Assembly: GCF_002105155.1 (NCBI RefSeq)
Contig: NW_019028993.1
Location: forward strand, 310,001-374,000
Source of the DNA: Lobosporangium transversale
Lineage: Eukaryota; Mortierellomycota; Mortierellomycetes; Mortierellales; Mortierellaceae
Direction: 5' to 3'
DNA length: 64,000 nucleotides
Under the pieces are notes generated by a model. It worked only from the letters and a program-made list of their open reading frames with translations. It had not been told where the DNA came from and did no database searches. Positions 35,729 to 52,353 of the stretch are shown here, in pieces (positions within the stretch are counted from its first letter, which is position 1; each line of letters starts with the position of its first letter). The translations under genes were made by a program, and so were the position numbers.

Positions 35729-36022
35729 ATGTCCAACATGGGTGATCGCGCTGCTGGCACTGCCAAATCGTACATGGGAGGAGCCAAGCAGACTGTAGGA
35801 GAGACTCTTGGAGACAACAGCATGGCAGCTTCTGGAGCTGAGCAGAAGGCTCACGGTGAAGCCCAAAGGGCTGGAGCAGAAGCCAAGTCTCATGCCGAAG
35901 GTACAGGCCACAAGCTCGAGGGCAAGGCTCAGAAGGCTATGGGCTCGATGACCGGAGACACTTCTCAACAAGCCAGAGGCCATGGCAACGAGGCCAAGGG
36001 TGACATGGAACGCAGAGTCTAA
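35729..36022 (+). CDS. CsbD-like small stress protein (paralogue 2)
   Basis: 97 aa, intronless. Start chosen at ATGTCCAACATGGG, matching the MSN start of paralogue 1; an upstream in-frame ATG at 35561 would add a non-homologous leader. The layout GGAKQTVGETLGD ... GKAQKAMGSMTGD ... GNEAKGDMERR parallels paralogue 1 along its whole length with about half the positions identical, so the duplication is not recent. The same cautious functional statement applies: small stress-associated, possibly DNA-binding protein. Confidence 0.86.
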   Translation: MSNMGDRAAGTAKSYMGGAKQTVGETLGDNSMAASGAEQKAHGEAQRAGAEAKSHAEGTGHKLEGKAQKAMGSMTGDTSQQARGHGNEAKGDMERRV

Positions 36023-36274
36023 GGAGGAAAAAAAAAAAAAAAAAAAAACTCTTATTTGTACATAACTCGACTCCAATGTAAAAAAAAAAAAAAAAAAAAA
36101 AAAAGACTGGAAGAATAGGACACCCAATGCTTTCAGTTTTAAGCCAGCTGACTATGCGTACTACCGTGTAAGTTAGTTGGGAAAAACCAGGTGACGTTGC
36201 GTATCCTGCGTATCGTTAGGTGGTCATTTACCAGTTGATGACGCGTTCATAGCGCGTTATGAGCTGGTTCCAAT

Positions 36275-36305
<31 letters not shown>

Positions 36306-36951
36306 TCAAAAATGATGTTCACTTGGCCATAAAAGTGGCGCTTATAATCCCATTCCCATGGCAGATAGCCGTGGCGTGCGTTTTCTGCTCATGGTCTATA
36401 GTAACCTAGGCTTTTTTTTTTTTTTTAAAAAACATACACTTTGTTTTATTTAATCAATGTGTTTTTAATTTGGGTTGCAAAGATTAGTCATCAAATACAA
36501 AAAAAAGGTGGACAGGTGGAATGCCAATCCAATTTCACCGATGGGCCCTGAATAAATAATAAAATCAATAAAAGGGCATTGCATTGCCCACTTCTAGACT
36601 TGAAAAAAGGTCCAAGACCCAGGGCGATAACATGAATGTAGTCTGCAATTAGATAAACAAATAAACAAATAAAAAAAAGCTAATTCAGACGAAGTTCTGT
36701 GCCTATTCTTTTCCCTCTTTTCACGCACTCCCATCATCTCTTTTCTTGAATCCATTTCATTTCGTTTCAATTCATTACATTTCGTTTCGTTTCATTTTAA
36801 TTCCTTCACTCTCCTCCCTCCAAAGAAGTCAACCTCATTTCTCTTTTTTTATTTATTTTTTATTCCCTTTTCTCACTTCTCACAGTCCACAACAAGAAAC
36901 AGATAAAAACTTTCCTTCCTCCCCATTTGTGGACAAAGAAAAGAGAAATTA
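36023..36951. other. Intergenic region upstream of the RhoGAP gene
   Basis: Three long poly(A)/(T) runs (36031-36048, 36080-36103, 36276-36299), then a series of TTTCATTTCGTTTC-type direct repeats at about 36750-36800 and a pyrimidine-rich stretch leading into the RhoGAP start. No gene. Confidence 0.5.
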
Positions 36952-38421
36952 ATGACCGGACGACATAGTCGTATGTCCAGCGATGCGGACCGTGAACGTG
37001 ACCGCGATCGCGACCGCGATACTTCAACGGCAGCAGCAGCAACATCAACAAGCTTCATGACCCCAGCTCTTTCTCGTGCAACTCCAATTATGCCTCTAGG
37101 GATGCCCATGACTCGTGAGGCTAAAGAGTCTAGAGAACAAGCTCAGGCATGGGATGCATCTCTCAATAGGATATTCCAGGCCATGCAAGGCGAAGACACT
37201 GCGAAGTATCTGGCTTATTTCAAAGCTCGTCTCGAGATTGAAGAAGCGTACACTCGTGGTCTAGAGAAATTGATTGCAAGTGCTAAAGGTAGTTCCAGGA
37301 ACACGGGAGCCAATAATAACAACAATAATAACAATAATAACGGTAATAACACACAAGGGACAGGACAAGCAGGAGCAGGAGCAGGAGCAGGTACGGGGCA
37401 AGGAAGCAGCATCAACGGAGGTAATGGTGATCCAGATGAAATCCCAACGACATTACACATGGCTTATAATTCTCTACTGGAAACAACGCAGCAGCTGTGC
37501 AAGCGACGCCAGCCCTTTGTCAAGCTTCTCAAGAACGTTATGGGCGCACTTGCTACGTTAAAGGTAAAAAACATTAAAAAATTACCCGAGACAGAAAAAA
37601 TCTCCAGTCTCGAAATTGGATGTACCTTGTGGGATTGATAATGAACACGCTGCATGTACTTCCTTGTGAAAACACATTGACATGAAACATGTGTATATTT
37701 CTATCGTCTATTTTTTCTTTCTGTAGGAGAGCCATGAGAAACAGCGCAAAGGCCATAAGGAGGCTGCTAGACCTGTTTTCCAACTGTATGCAGAAACTAG
37801 GCTTTCTACAGTCCCAAAGGTACATATTTTATATCTCAATTCAATTAAATCTTTATGACATAAAGTGGGCGCAGGCATAAAAAAAAAAAATTGCCACCAT
37901 GAGAATACTTAAGCTCCTATTCCCACTAACTTTTTTTTTTTTTTTTTTTTTTTTTTTATTGCTTTGGTTATCTTAGCTCAAGAGAGCATATGAACAGCGA
38001 TGCAGGGATGTCGAGCAGGTTCTTGCTATGGAGGACAGTGACCATCTTCCTGTACGTGAGAGGCTCAAGAATTTGGCAAGCTCAACTGGCGCCGCAGGGC
38101 GACTTGTCAAAAGTAGGCGGGACTTGGAGGAAGCAGGTAAAATCCTATTTTTTTTTTTTTTTTTTTGTTTTGTTTTTTGCTGTGTGTATTCGCCCTTGTG
38201 GCGATGTCCATTGCTCTAATGTGTTTGACTTCTCAGTTCTTTATCGACCAAGATTGTCTGTTGGTGAAACTATTCGACTCTTTTGATCCTAAAAATATCC
38301 TGTGCGTTTGTTTTGTGTTTGCCTTAATCAACAATCAAAATAGATAATGAGTACAAGACGGCTGTGCAACAATTGGAAGCATTCCGTGTACAACGTGAAC
38401 GTTACTTTGACTCTTCATTCC

Positions 38422-38452
<31 letters not shown>

Positions 38453-39480
38453 TTGCTGCCATTTTTTCAATCTTATTTTTATTTTTTTTTTCTTTTGGCT
38501 AATCTGTCATTATGATACGTTGTGCTTTAGAGCATGCAAAATATGGTCAGAGAGCGTGGAATGAAATGTCAGGAATGTCTTAAAGCCTACGTCACTGAAG
38601 AACGCAGGTTGATGGAGGGTGCTAAAGAGGACATGAATCGATTTTCGGTGATGGTGGATTGTATCAAGCCTGCAGGAGACACAGAACAGATCAGCTTGAC
38701 CTTCACAAAGGACATCAACTCACATCCCAAACCAGTATATTATGAAAATTACTATCAAAAGGCTCCTCCAGGTAAAAAAAAAAAAAAAAAAAATACGCCC
38801 CTGTTTAATTTATTAGGATCTAAGTTTATTGCGGTATCAGTTTCCTAGTCTGAAATATCTCTTATTTTAATTTTCAGAGGGTGTTTTCGGACTCAGTCTG
38901 ACAGAGTATGTCCGGAAGTATAGACATCCAATTCCATTGGTAATTGTCAAATGCTCTGAAGCTATTGACCGTGTTGGATTACGTCGTGAAGGGATCTATC
39001 GAGTATCTGGACGACACGCGCAGATCATGAATCTCAAAAAACAGTTTGAAGCGAATGAAAACGCTGTGGATCTAACGGACGCTGTCAGTGAAGACTGTGC
39101 CTCCATTGCAGCAGTCTTGAAGATTTATCTCCGCGAATTACCCGAGCCTTTGTTCCCTTTCCCATTGAACGAACGTATTGGTTACTCAGGTACGCCTTTT
39201 TTTTTATTTTTAGTTTTATTCCTTTTTATTTTTTAATCTGTATATCATACTAAATGTATCTCTGGATTCATTAGGCATCATGGATAAAAATGCTAGACTT
39301 GGGGAGTTAAAGGGGCGGCTGAAACGGCTTCCAGATTGTAATATCGATACTCTACAGTTCTTAATTCGACATTTACGCAGGTAGGAAATCATAGCCGCTT
39401 GCAAAAACAAAATGTCATTTTCAAAACCATTATTTGCCATCCCACCATTGCTGACTATCAACTGATCTCCTACCATAATG

Positions 39481-39512
<32 letters not shown>

Positions 39513-40726
39513 GGATTTACGAACATGTGGAAGACAACAAGATGACACTTGACAACCTTTGTTTGATCTTTACGCCTGCTATTTTCCACGATTTCAACAG
39601 TGCCATGGTCCCGGGGCCTCAGGCTGCAGGAGGAATTAATCAACAACCAGGAGACTTATCGTTGACCTCTCTATCATTTGCACCGGCTACTACGGCCGGT
39701 TCACCTGGGACACAAACAGCACCATGGTCAGGATATCCATCAGATCAACAGAATCTGCAACAACAAACTCAGTCGTACCATCCACCGCCCCAATACTCTC
39801 CCCATGGCTCTTCACCTTCATCACCGAAGGCGATCTCTGACGCACCTCCAGGGTATCCGCCAGTGACAGGAACCCACAACGGCGGAACTAGTGACAACAA
39901 GAATAAGGGCTCAGCAACAGGAGGCGCGACCGCTGTGTCTCAACCACAACCATCAGCAGCTGGCACGATAACCTCACCATTATTGAGCACCGCTCAACCC
40001 GCCCAGACCACACAAATAAGTGCTGCAACCAGTAACTCTACGACGACGGCCACCACTACACCATCATTTCAGCCACCAACTAACACAGTTTCGACCGCAG
40101 CGAGCTGGAGCAATGATATGGTTCTGTCAGATTTAATTATCAACAGTGACACTATTTTTAATGTCTTGCCCAAATTACCTTCTCGTACCAACTCAGGGAT
40201 GAGCTCTCTCTCATTGGAGGATCAACAAAGACTCTCTGTAGCGACTTCAGCGAGTACCTATTCGCTTCCTCGTCCATATGACGGCTCTCGAAAGTTATCC
40301 AGCGCTAATTTGGACCGCAACACCAATCTTGCCTCCCCCACTGAAGGTGGCGGCGGTGGAGCAGGAAGACAATTGATGCCAAGATTGGATAGTCTAGCAG
40401 CAAGCACTACAACGAGCCATCCCCGCACATCACCACTGCCATCACCCAATACAATGGAACATTCATCTTACCCATACCAGCCTCCGCCTCCACCTCCTCC
40501 TCAACACCAATATCAGCAGCAACAGCAGCAATCATATCATCCCCCACCACATATGCCGCCTCAATATCATCAGAATAACGATGGATGGCAAGGGAATACT
40601 GGACGAACCAACTCCCCACCTTCACCCTCGTCATTAAAAGCAGATCAAATGGCTGCAGTAGGTCCCACACGATCAAGATCGAACCAAGATTTGCAACAAT
40701 CATCCCAACAGCAACAACAACAATAG
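36952..40726 (+). CDS. F-BAR and RhoGAP domain protein (Rgd1-like)
   Basis: Membrane-curvature-binding GTPase-activating protein for a Rho-family GTPase; expected at the cell cortex. Eight exons (36952-37563, 37727-37819, 37977-38136, 38344-38423, 38531-38771, 38878-39189, 39275-39380, 39514-40726) keep frame throughout and give 938 aa. After a basic Arg/Asp leader, an FCH/F-BAR region spans about residues 55-370 (IFQAMQGEDTAKYLAYFKAR ... EEAYTRGLEKL), interrupted by an Asn run and Gly/Ala repeats. The RhoGAP domain starts near 396 (GVFGLSLTEYV). The catalytic arginine finger is Arg437 in REGIYRVSG, and LKIYLRELPEPLFPF is the second signature. The last 400 residues are Pro/Gln/Ser-rich and disordered. 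Several introns consist mostly of poly(A) or poly(T). Confidence 0.92.
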
Positions 40727-40850
40727 CTGTAGTAAGGGTTCAAATGTAGATTATTTAGATGAATGTATTGTGAACAAAAGAATAAAAAAAGACAAAGATT
40801 GTATTATTTTTTTTACGTTTTATTTTTTATTTTATTTTTTCCCCCCAGCT

Positions 40851-45578
<4,728 letters not shown>

Positions 45579-46720
45579 TAATGTAATGTTCTGAATTCAC
45601 TGAGGTGTATATGTGCAAATGTTACAGATGTTGATAATGAAAATATGGAGGTTGCATGGAATAAAAGAAAAGATAGGTCGTTTAAAAAAGATAAAAAAAA
45701 AAAAATAAAGAAAGAAAGAGGGAGAGACAGAAAGAGAAAAAAAAAAAAGAAAATTGACGTTGAGTATAGTCGATAGAATGGAAGAAAGCGATGAATGTTT
45801 TTTTTTTTTTACATGTAATTAATGAATGAATGAATGAATAAAATGGGAATAGACAAACAAACTTTAAAGCTTGTGTTGCCCAAAAAAAAAAAAAAAAAAA
45901 AAAAGCATTCCATAATTGCAGGGATATAGTGTTGTAAATGGAGGATGGAGCCCGTGATCAGCTTGCATTTAGTAAACATCAGTATTAATTCTATTCCTGC
46001 ATACGATGCTGTTTTTTTTTGGAGAGAAAGGGATTGACCTGTTCAATGACGATAAGGCAATATCAGTAAGGTTATGGCGATCCAAAGTTGAATTTTCAAC
46101 ACAGTATATAATGTATACCAGTGAAGGGTCTATACCTCGTTTAAAGAGGAAATACACCGCCATCCTGGTAATACACATTAACACATTAACAAAAGTGCGC
46201 AATGTGACATCATGCGTACCTTTTTATGCTACTCATATTTATTTTATGAAGCTCGCTTCTTTTATTATAGAGCTTCCCACATTGATGAGCCGCTGCAATA
46301 AAACTAAAAAAGGGCAGCAATGATGATAAGAGAGTAACAGTACAAAATCCGTCAAGTGCATAACTCTGGGTATTTTTTTTTTTTTTTTTTTTTTTTTTGT
46401 TTTAGCGCGAAAATGATTATCTCGTCATTATTGTATTATGCAAAGTCAACAATCATAGTCAAAGTCAAACATGACGGGTGAGTGCGTCTCCCACATATAC
46501 ATCACCATTGTGTGTACAATTTCTTGATCGGGCTAATTGCTACTTACACTATTTTTTTTATCAATGAACATAAATATATATAAAGGATGAAGATTACTAC
46601 CTATCCTCATTTTTTTCCCATCTTTGACAACCATTTTTTGTTTTCGCTTCATTATTTTCACCCCACTCTCAAACCAACTTTTATTCACACACATATCTTA
46701 ACGAAACACATCTCTCAACA
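45579..46720. promoter_or_regulatory. Divergent promoter region between SNF1 and the MICOS gene
   Basis: No gene seen. Features: (GAAT)n microsatellite at 45822-45842, poly(A) at 45882-45904, poly(T) at 46373-46398, and a TATATATAAA box at 46575-46584 about 137 bp before the MICOS ATG. Confidence 0.5.
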
Positions 46721-48228
46721 ATGAACAAAAACCCTTCCAACAGTGTAAGGAAAAAAAAATCCTTCAGCTGATCATCCAAACTTACACTAAATTTCCGAAT
46801 CTCCGAGATTTCTCTAACATTTGGATATTTTTCAACTTTTTGATTATAGGATACAGTTCAGCGCCTCAAGGACGATCAAGGCTCTCTTCTTCCTGGATTG
46901 GCATATGTCGGTGCTGCTGCTATTGGAGGTGCTGCACTTGTCCACCGCGTTAGTAAGTATTTTATTTTATTACATTGCTTTTCACTTTATGCTACATAAA
47001 AAAAAAATAAAAAAAAGTCTTCGAATATCATCTCTTACCTCTTTTTTATTTTTGTTTCTTCTTTTTTTCGATAGAAAGTGTTCCAGTCAAGATCCTGACA
47101 CCCTTGACCTTTGCTGCACTTGGAGGATATTATTTCCTTCCTACGCATGCAAATAAAATGACCAATGCCTGGACTCCTGTGGTTCCTTCGACAGCTAAAC
47201 ATGGTGCCGATGCTGGTACTAACTCTTCTATTTCAATGACTGTCACCTCCCCACCTGTTTCTGATGCGCCCAAAAGAACACTTTTAAGCTCTGTCGAAAA
47301 GACTTCTGCTGATATTGGTGAAAAGGCTCAAGGAGCCATGCACGATCTTAAACAGAAAGGCGAATCGATGGTCGATACTGTCAAATCTGACTTCAATAAT
47401 ATCTCCCACCAAACCAAAAACACCGCCAGTCATCTTGGTAATTTGAGTCAGCATGAGAAAGAAAAGGCGTTCTTCAGAGACACCAGCGGTAACAACAACA
47501 GCAACAATGCCAGCGTCCCTGAGAAACCTTCTTCCACTCGTTGGGCTTGGTGGAGGAGCTCAGACGATCACACAAAATCCAAAAAGGAGATCGAGACCAT
47601 GGCCGACGATAATAATTCTGCAGCTGATGGGTCGCGCCCGACCGTGTCCCCCGTGACCGCCCCCAGGACGACCGTCACTGTGACGGCAACGTCGACATCG
47701 ACTGATCCCGAGTATAACAAGCCCCACAATGTTATAGTCGACAAGACTGTCGCTGCCGCTGCTGTCAAGGGCCATGATGACATTGTCAACCGCAATGCTT
47801 CATTAGGTAAGGATGCTAAAGAGACTGCTCGCAAGGTTCACCAGAACGTCGTCGATGCCTCTGTTCCTGTACACCGCCAGGGTCGCAATGAAGAGCATCC
47901 TCTCGAGCTCTCAAGACAAGCTGCTGCTAGTGATTACAGGGATGGAAAGTTCATCGTCCGTGCCCAGCCTGAGGAGAAGGATGATCAAGAGGACACTGGA
48001 AAGATTCCCGAGCGTATCGCTCGAAGGGCCAGTGGCATCAAGAAAGATATCCACCATGGCTTGCAGAACTTGGAAAAGCGTGCTCATATGATTTCTGATG
48101 GCGTTGAGCATCTCGAACATAATATCAACAAGCGTATCCAAAAGTCGCTTGAAGACGAAGCTGAGTTCTGGCACGAACAGTCCTTGAAGGAGGAAGCCAA
48201 TGCTCGTGACCGCGAGCGTGGTCTGTAA
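46721..48228 (+). CDS. MICOS subunit, Mic26/Mic27 (apolipoprotein O-like)
   Basis: Component of the mitochondrial contact site and cristae organising system in the inner membrane. Exons 46721-46744, 46850-46952 and 47075-48228 give 426 aa. The APOO-like core lies in residues 9-70: LLPGLAYVGAAAIGGAALVHR, then VPVKILTPLTFAALGGYYFLP, two short hydrophobic segments with the conserved Arg-rich/Pro turn, as in Mic26/27. The remaining 350 residues are hydrophilic, with amphipathic Lys/Glu helices resembling membrane-lipid-binding repeats (EKAQGAMHDLKQKGESMVD). Exon 1 codes for only eight residues. The tail is longer than in yeast Mic27; assignment to Mic26 versus Mic27 is not possible here. Confidence 0.72.
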
Positions 48229-49562
48229 ATACTATCATCCTTATCCTTTCCCTTATCCATAAGCATATTCAGTATAGGCAAACTGAAAAAATATTCACAC
48301 CCCCTCCCCCACTCTATTCCAATCCCTATCCTTCTAACCTCTGTATATAAATTTGCCATTACGCACAGAAATAAATTGTTTTGTCAAGTCTATAATATTC
48401 CTATTTTACAGTACGCACTCCATTTTTGTTTGCATATTTTTATTCATTCTTATTTTAATACAAAGCTCTTCGAATGCGCAGAATTGTTCACTGATCCATT
48501 CCCTTGTAGACCACTCAACGTCCCCTGTGCCTAAAGGAACAGGTTCTTCATTTAACAGCTTGAAAAAAAGCACCACGATAAGTGACATTTTTGCCTCGTT
48601 TGCACCAAATTACTTGGCGTACATATCCACAGCTTAACTTAACACTGTTAATCAGTTAACTAAACATTCCTTTGTAACAGTCAGGTAATAATGCGCGTAC
48701 CCCAACCACAGACACACTTGTTTAATATCAATCCTATGGCTTTGATGTATTTGTGTTTACATCTTCAAAATATCTAGTACATTCTCCTTCGTTTTCAGGC
48801 TGCCCGAACGTCAGCGAAGAGATAGTCGACAATGCTGACAAAAGACATGACCCTAGGAGGGCAATTTACCTTCTGTTGTTTACTTATATTAGAAAAGCAT
48901 AGGAGGCGAGAGCCATCTGTACGAATGAAGCCTGGTAGAACAAATACATGTTTATTGTATTGTTTTCAGGATTAAAAGCGTCTTGTCTAATGTTGCTTCA
49001 TGTGTTTCAACATCATCAGTACACTTTGAACTGACTGTGCAGATGCTTGTGTTGTTCCTCATTACTTCTAGTGTCAGCAACCAGATTTGTGGTTGATGAT
49101 TTAAGCGCGTTGAAAAGTCAAATATGAATGTCTTTTTACAATCAAGTGATGTGGCTCCTAGATGCCCGAATGGAGTAGGTCTGTAAAAAAGTATAAAAAA
49201 ATTCTTGCTTTCAAGGCTACATTCCCTAGGAGAGCCTAACCATTATCAGCTTCAACCTTAGTTTAAAGCGCGCCAAGTAGTAGTACGTTTTGGGACTGAG
49301 TTCTGAAGAAGCAATACATTCTGTAGGATCTCCCTACGTAGACTACACGGCAAAACGCGTATCGAGGATATTGGCAGCGCTGTTTCACAACTTGCGACGA
49401 CTTGATCCTGGGGGGGAGGATTTAATTTACGCGGCTGCGACGCGCCGTGTTCAGTACAAGTCACAAACTCAAAAAGACGGAGAAATGAAATGACTTCATT
49501 ACATTACATGCAACCTTTCCATTTTTTTTTTTTTTCTTTTTTCTTTTTTCTTCATTCAGACA
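48229..49562. other. Spacer with conserved-looking but unassigned ORFs
   Basis: No recognised gene. The stretch 48406-48637 is open on both strands, with protein-like text on each (minus: KLLNEEPVPLGTGDVEWSTR; plus: STSPVPKGTGSSFNSLKKST). It could be a remnant. A TTTTTCTTTTTTCTTTTTTC leader at 49520-49555 precedes Sds22. Confidence 0.4.
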
Positions 49563-51612
49563 ATGGCAGAGAAGAAACAAGTACACCTCGACGTTGAAGA
49601 GCAAAATAGGCTTTTCCAAGAGGCAAAAAGCAATTCACACGCTGATCAGCATGAAGATTCAGGCGACGAAAGTGCGAACGAAAATGGAGCAGTGCACCGT
49701 GGTATTCCTGGCGGAGAAGAGCCTCAAACGCCCGATGGAGGTAAGGAGTTTTATACCGTTCAACCATTCATAACATTCTTGATGCTAAAGCGCGTTTTTT
49801 AGTCTGTATCGATAAAGAAATAGAATAAAAAAGTAGAAAATAAAGACTGATTGGTTATCCCTTCTCCATCGTTAGATTTCTTATCAGATTTCCCGGACGA
49901 TACTGAGGTTCGTTGGAGAATTGTCAATAGAATAAAAAAAAAAAAAGGATACATTGGAAACAAAGGATTTAAAAGCTTTTAGGATTTTATTTTCTCATAG
50001 ATTATTAATCATACTTGCTCACCATTATTGTACAACGTTTCTTCCACAAACTAAAGGAACTAGAGTTAACGCATCTTAGGATCGATGATGTCCCATCTTT
50101 ACATCTTGAACGTTTCAAGAACCTTCAGGTATTTTGCATAATGTGTACTTTTTTTATTTTTTTTTTATTTTTATTTTTTTTCCTCCGCCTGTTGTACATG
50201 TGATTATTAGCTCCCTGGCTATGGTTTTGCTTTACTCATAACTATATTTGCTAATATATTGCTCAATAGAGACTTTCATTCAGACAGAACTTGATCCCCA
50301 AGATTAAAGGCTTCGAAACGCTCACATCACTCCAAGAATTGGATCTATATGATAACCGCTTCAGTAAAATCGAAGGACTCGAAAATTTGACAGAGTTGAC
50401 GTAAGAAGTAGTTCTTGAAAACAAAAGGACATGTATATTTCGGTAGAATGATATTAACGTTTTATATATATACGTATATAAAATTTTAACTGTTGTTAGA
50501 TCCTTGGACTTGAGTTTCAACGGTATCCGGCATATTAACAATGTCGATCATCTAGTCAAACTCACGGACTTGTATTTCGTCAGCAACAAAATTACTGTCA
50601 TTGAGAACTTGAGTACATTGGTGAACATCACGAACCTTGAGCTAGGTTCCAACCGCATCAGAGTAAAGCGTGTTCTTGAAGCTTGTGTTCTTTTTTTTTT
50701 TTTTTTTTTTTTTGCTTATATATATCAAGAAGAGATAATTAATTTTACTGTCGAATGGATATATATTTTCCCTTTCTTAGAAAATCGAGAACCTTGACAG
50801 TCTGGTGAATTTGGAGCAGCTGTGGCTCGGAAAAAATAAAATTACCAAACTACAGGTAACTTTTTTTTTTTTTTTTTTTTTTTTCAATATTAGTCCGTTG
50901 GAGATTGGAATTAGCTCGATTGGAGGATGCAGGAAAATTTACATTTAGACATTCCTATTTATTAAATATTATATGTATATAATAATTGTAGAATCTATCA
51001 AACCTCAAGAAACTCAAGATCCTCAGCATTCAATCAAACAGATTAACCGCAATTGAAGGACTCGAAGAACTGGAGAATCTTGAGGAAATCTATCTAAGCC
51101 ATAATGGCATATCGAAGATTGAAGGGTTCGAAAAAAATGTAAGAAAGACTGATTTGAGGTTTTGCTTATCACTTTATAACAAAAAAAGCTTGGTAATTAC
51201 TAACTGCTATCTGTCATCTGAGTACTCTAGACCAAATTGACCACGATTGACATCAGCAACAATAGAGTCTCGAAGCTTGAAAACCTTGGCCATTTGAAAG
51301 AGTTGCAAGAATTCTGGGTAAAAAAAAAAAAAAAAGACTTTATCTTTTTTTTTTTTGTGTACATTTGACGTTCTCTGATATTCTAACGATGATCCAATGT
51401 ATAATATGGCTTTATAAAACTAGGCGAGCAATAATCTTCTCGATTCCTTTGAGGACTTTGAGTCAGAATTGAAGGACAATTGTCCTAAGCTCGAGACTGT
51501 GTACGCAGAAGGAAACCCTCTTCAAACCAACAACTACACAACATATCGACTCAAGATGAAGATCATGTTGCCTCAGCTTAAGCAGATCGATGCCCAGTAT
51601 GTCCGACCATAA
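49563..51612 (+). CDS. SDS22: Protein phosphatase 1 regulatory subunit Sds22 (leucine-rich repeats)
   Basis: Binds the PP1 catalytic subunit and directs it in mitosis and other nuclear functions. Nine exons (49563-49740, 49876-49907, 50057-50128, 50270-50400, 50500-50662, 50781-50855, 50992-51138, 51231-51317, 51424-51612) give 357 aa, the usual Sds22 size. After an acidic N-terminus the protein is a run of about eleven 22-residue SDS22-type repeats (LQELDLYDNRFSKIEGLENL, LVNLEQLWLGKNKITKLQ and so on). It ends with the LRR cap LKMKIMLPQLKQIDAQYVRP. Exon borders fall near repeat borders. Exon 2 ends at a weak donor, GTTCGT, required by frame and homology. Confidence 0.95.
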
Positions 51613-52353
51613 AGTCTTCTGATAATCAATGAATAAAAAAACAAATATAAAAAAGACCTTCAGTGCATTGGTTGCATATGGCTAATTGAGACAAATGTTG
51701 GCTGTGTTGTCTGGAATTAAAAAAAAATGGATTTTGGTGCAAGACATGGCATGATATTGATATGCAATCATGCTTGGCACTTGATACTCTTGGCGGGATC
51801 AGGATTTAAGGTTTGCTCAAATGTTTTTAATCATGTTGGCAATGTCCTGACATTGTGCCAGACTAAAATAGCCCAAGTGGGGCTGCAGCAAACGCACGTG
51901 GACACGTAAAAAAAAGCAACCTCCTCTTTCTCCGTGCATTTTATCACAGAAGTAGAACAAGTAAGAGGAATGGGTGGGGCAACATGTTTTATATAAATTA
52001 ATTAGAATGCAATGTCAGAAGAAGAGAACCCTGTTCTTTCCATCTTCTCATTGTTTTTCTTTTTTAACCTCTTTTGATTGTTCATCAGACTTCCCCCTTT
52101 TTTTCTTCTTTTTCTTCTTCACTTCCTCCTCGCCACTATAAACTTCGCCCTTTAGTTTCTTCGCTGGTACTACAGTACTACACAAACATTACTTTTTCTT
52201 TTTTCTTTTCTTTTCTTTTTCGACATTCATTCCATTGGTCCTCAACCATTTTACAGGCGCTGAGGAAAAATATATATATATAAAAGATCCTGCTCAGCGA
52301 ACAACTTTTAGGCGCAGCAAGCTACCAAGTAAACTATTAAATATTATCAGCAA
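51613..52353. other. Intergenic region upstream of sterol glucosyltransferase
   Basis: No gene. Pyrimidine-rich promoter sequence (52030-52230) with TATATATATAAA near 52272-52283, about 70 bp before the chosen ATG. Confidence 0.5.
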
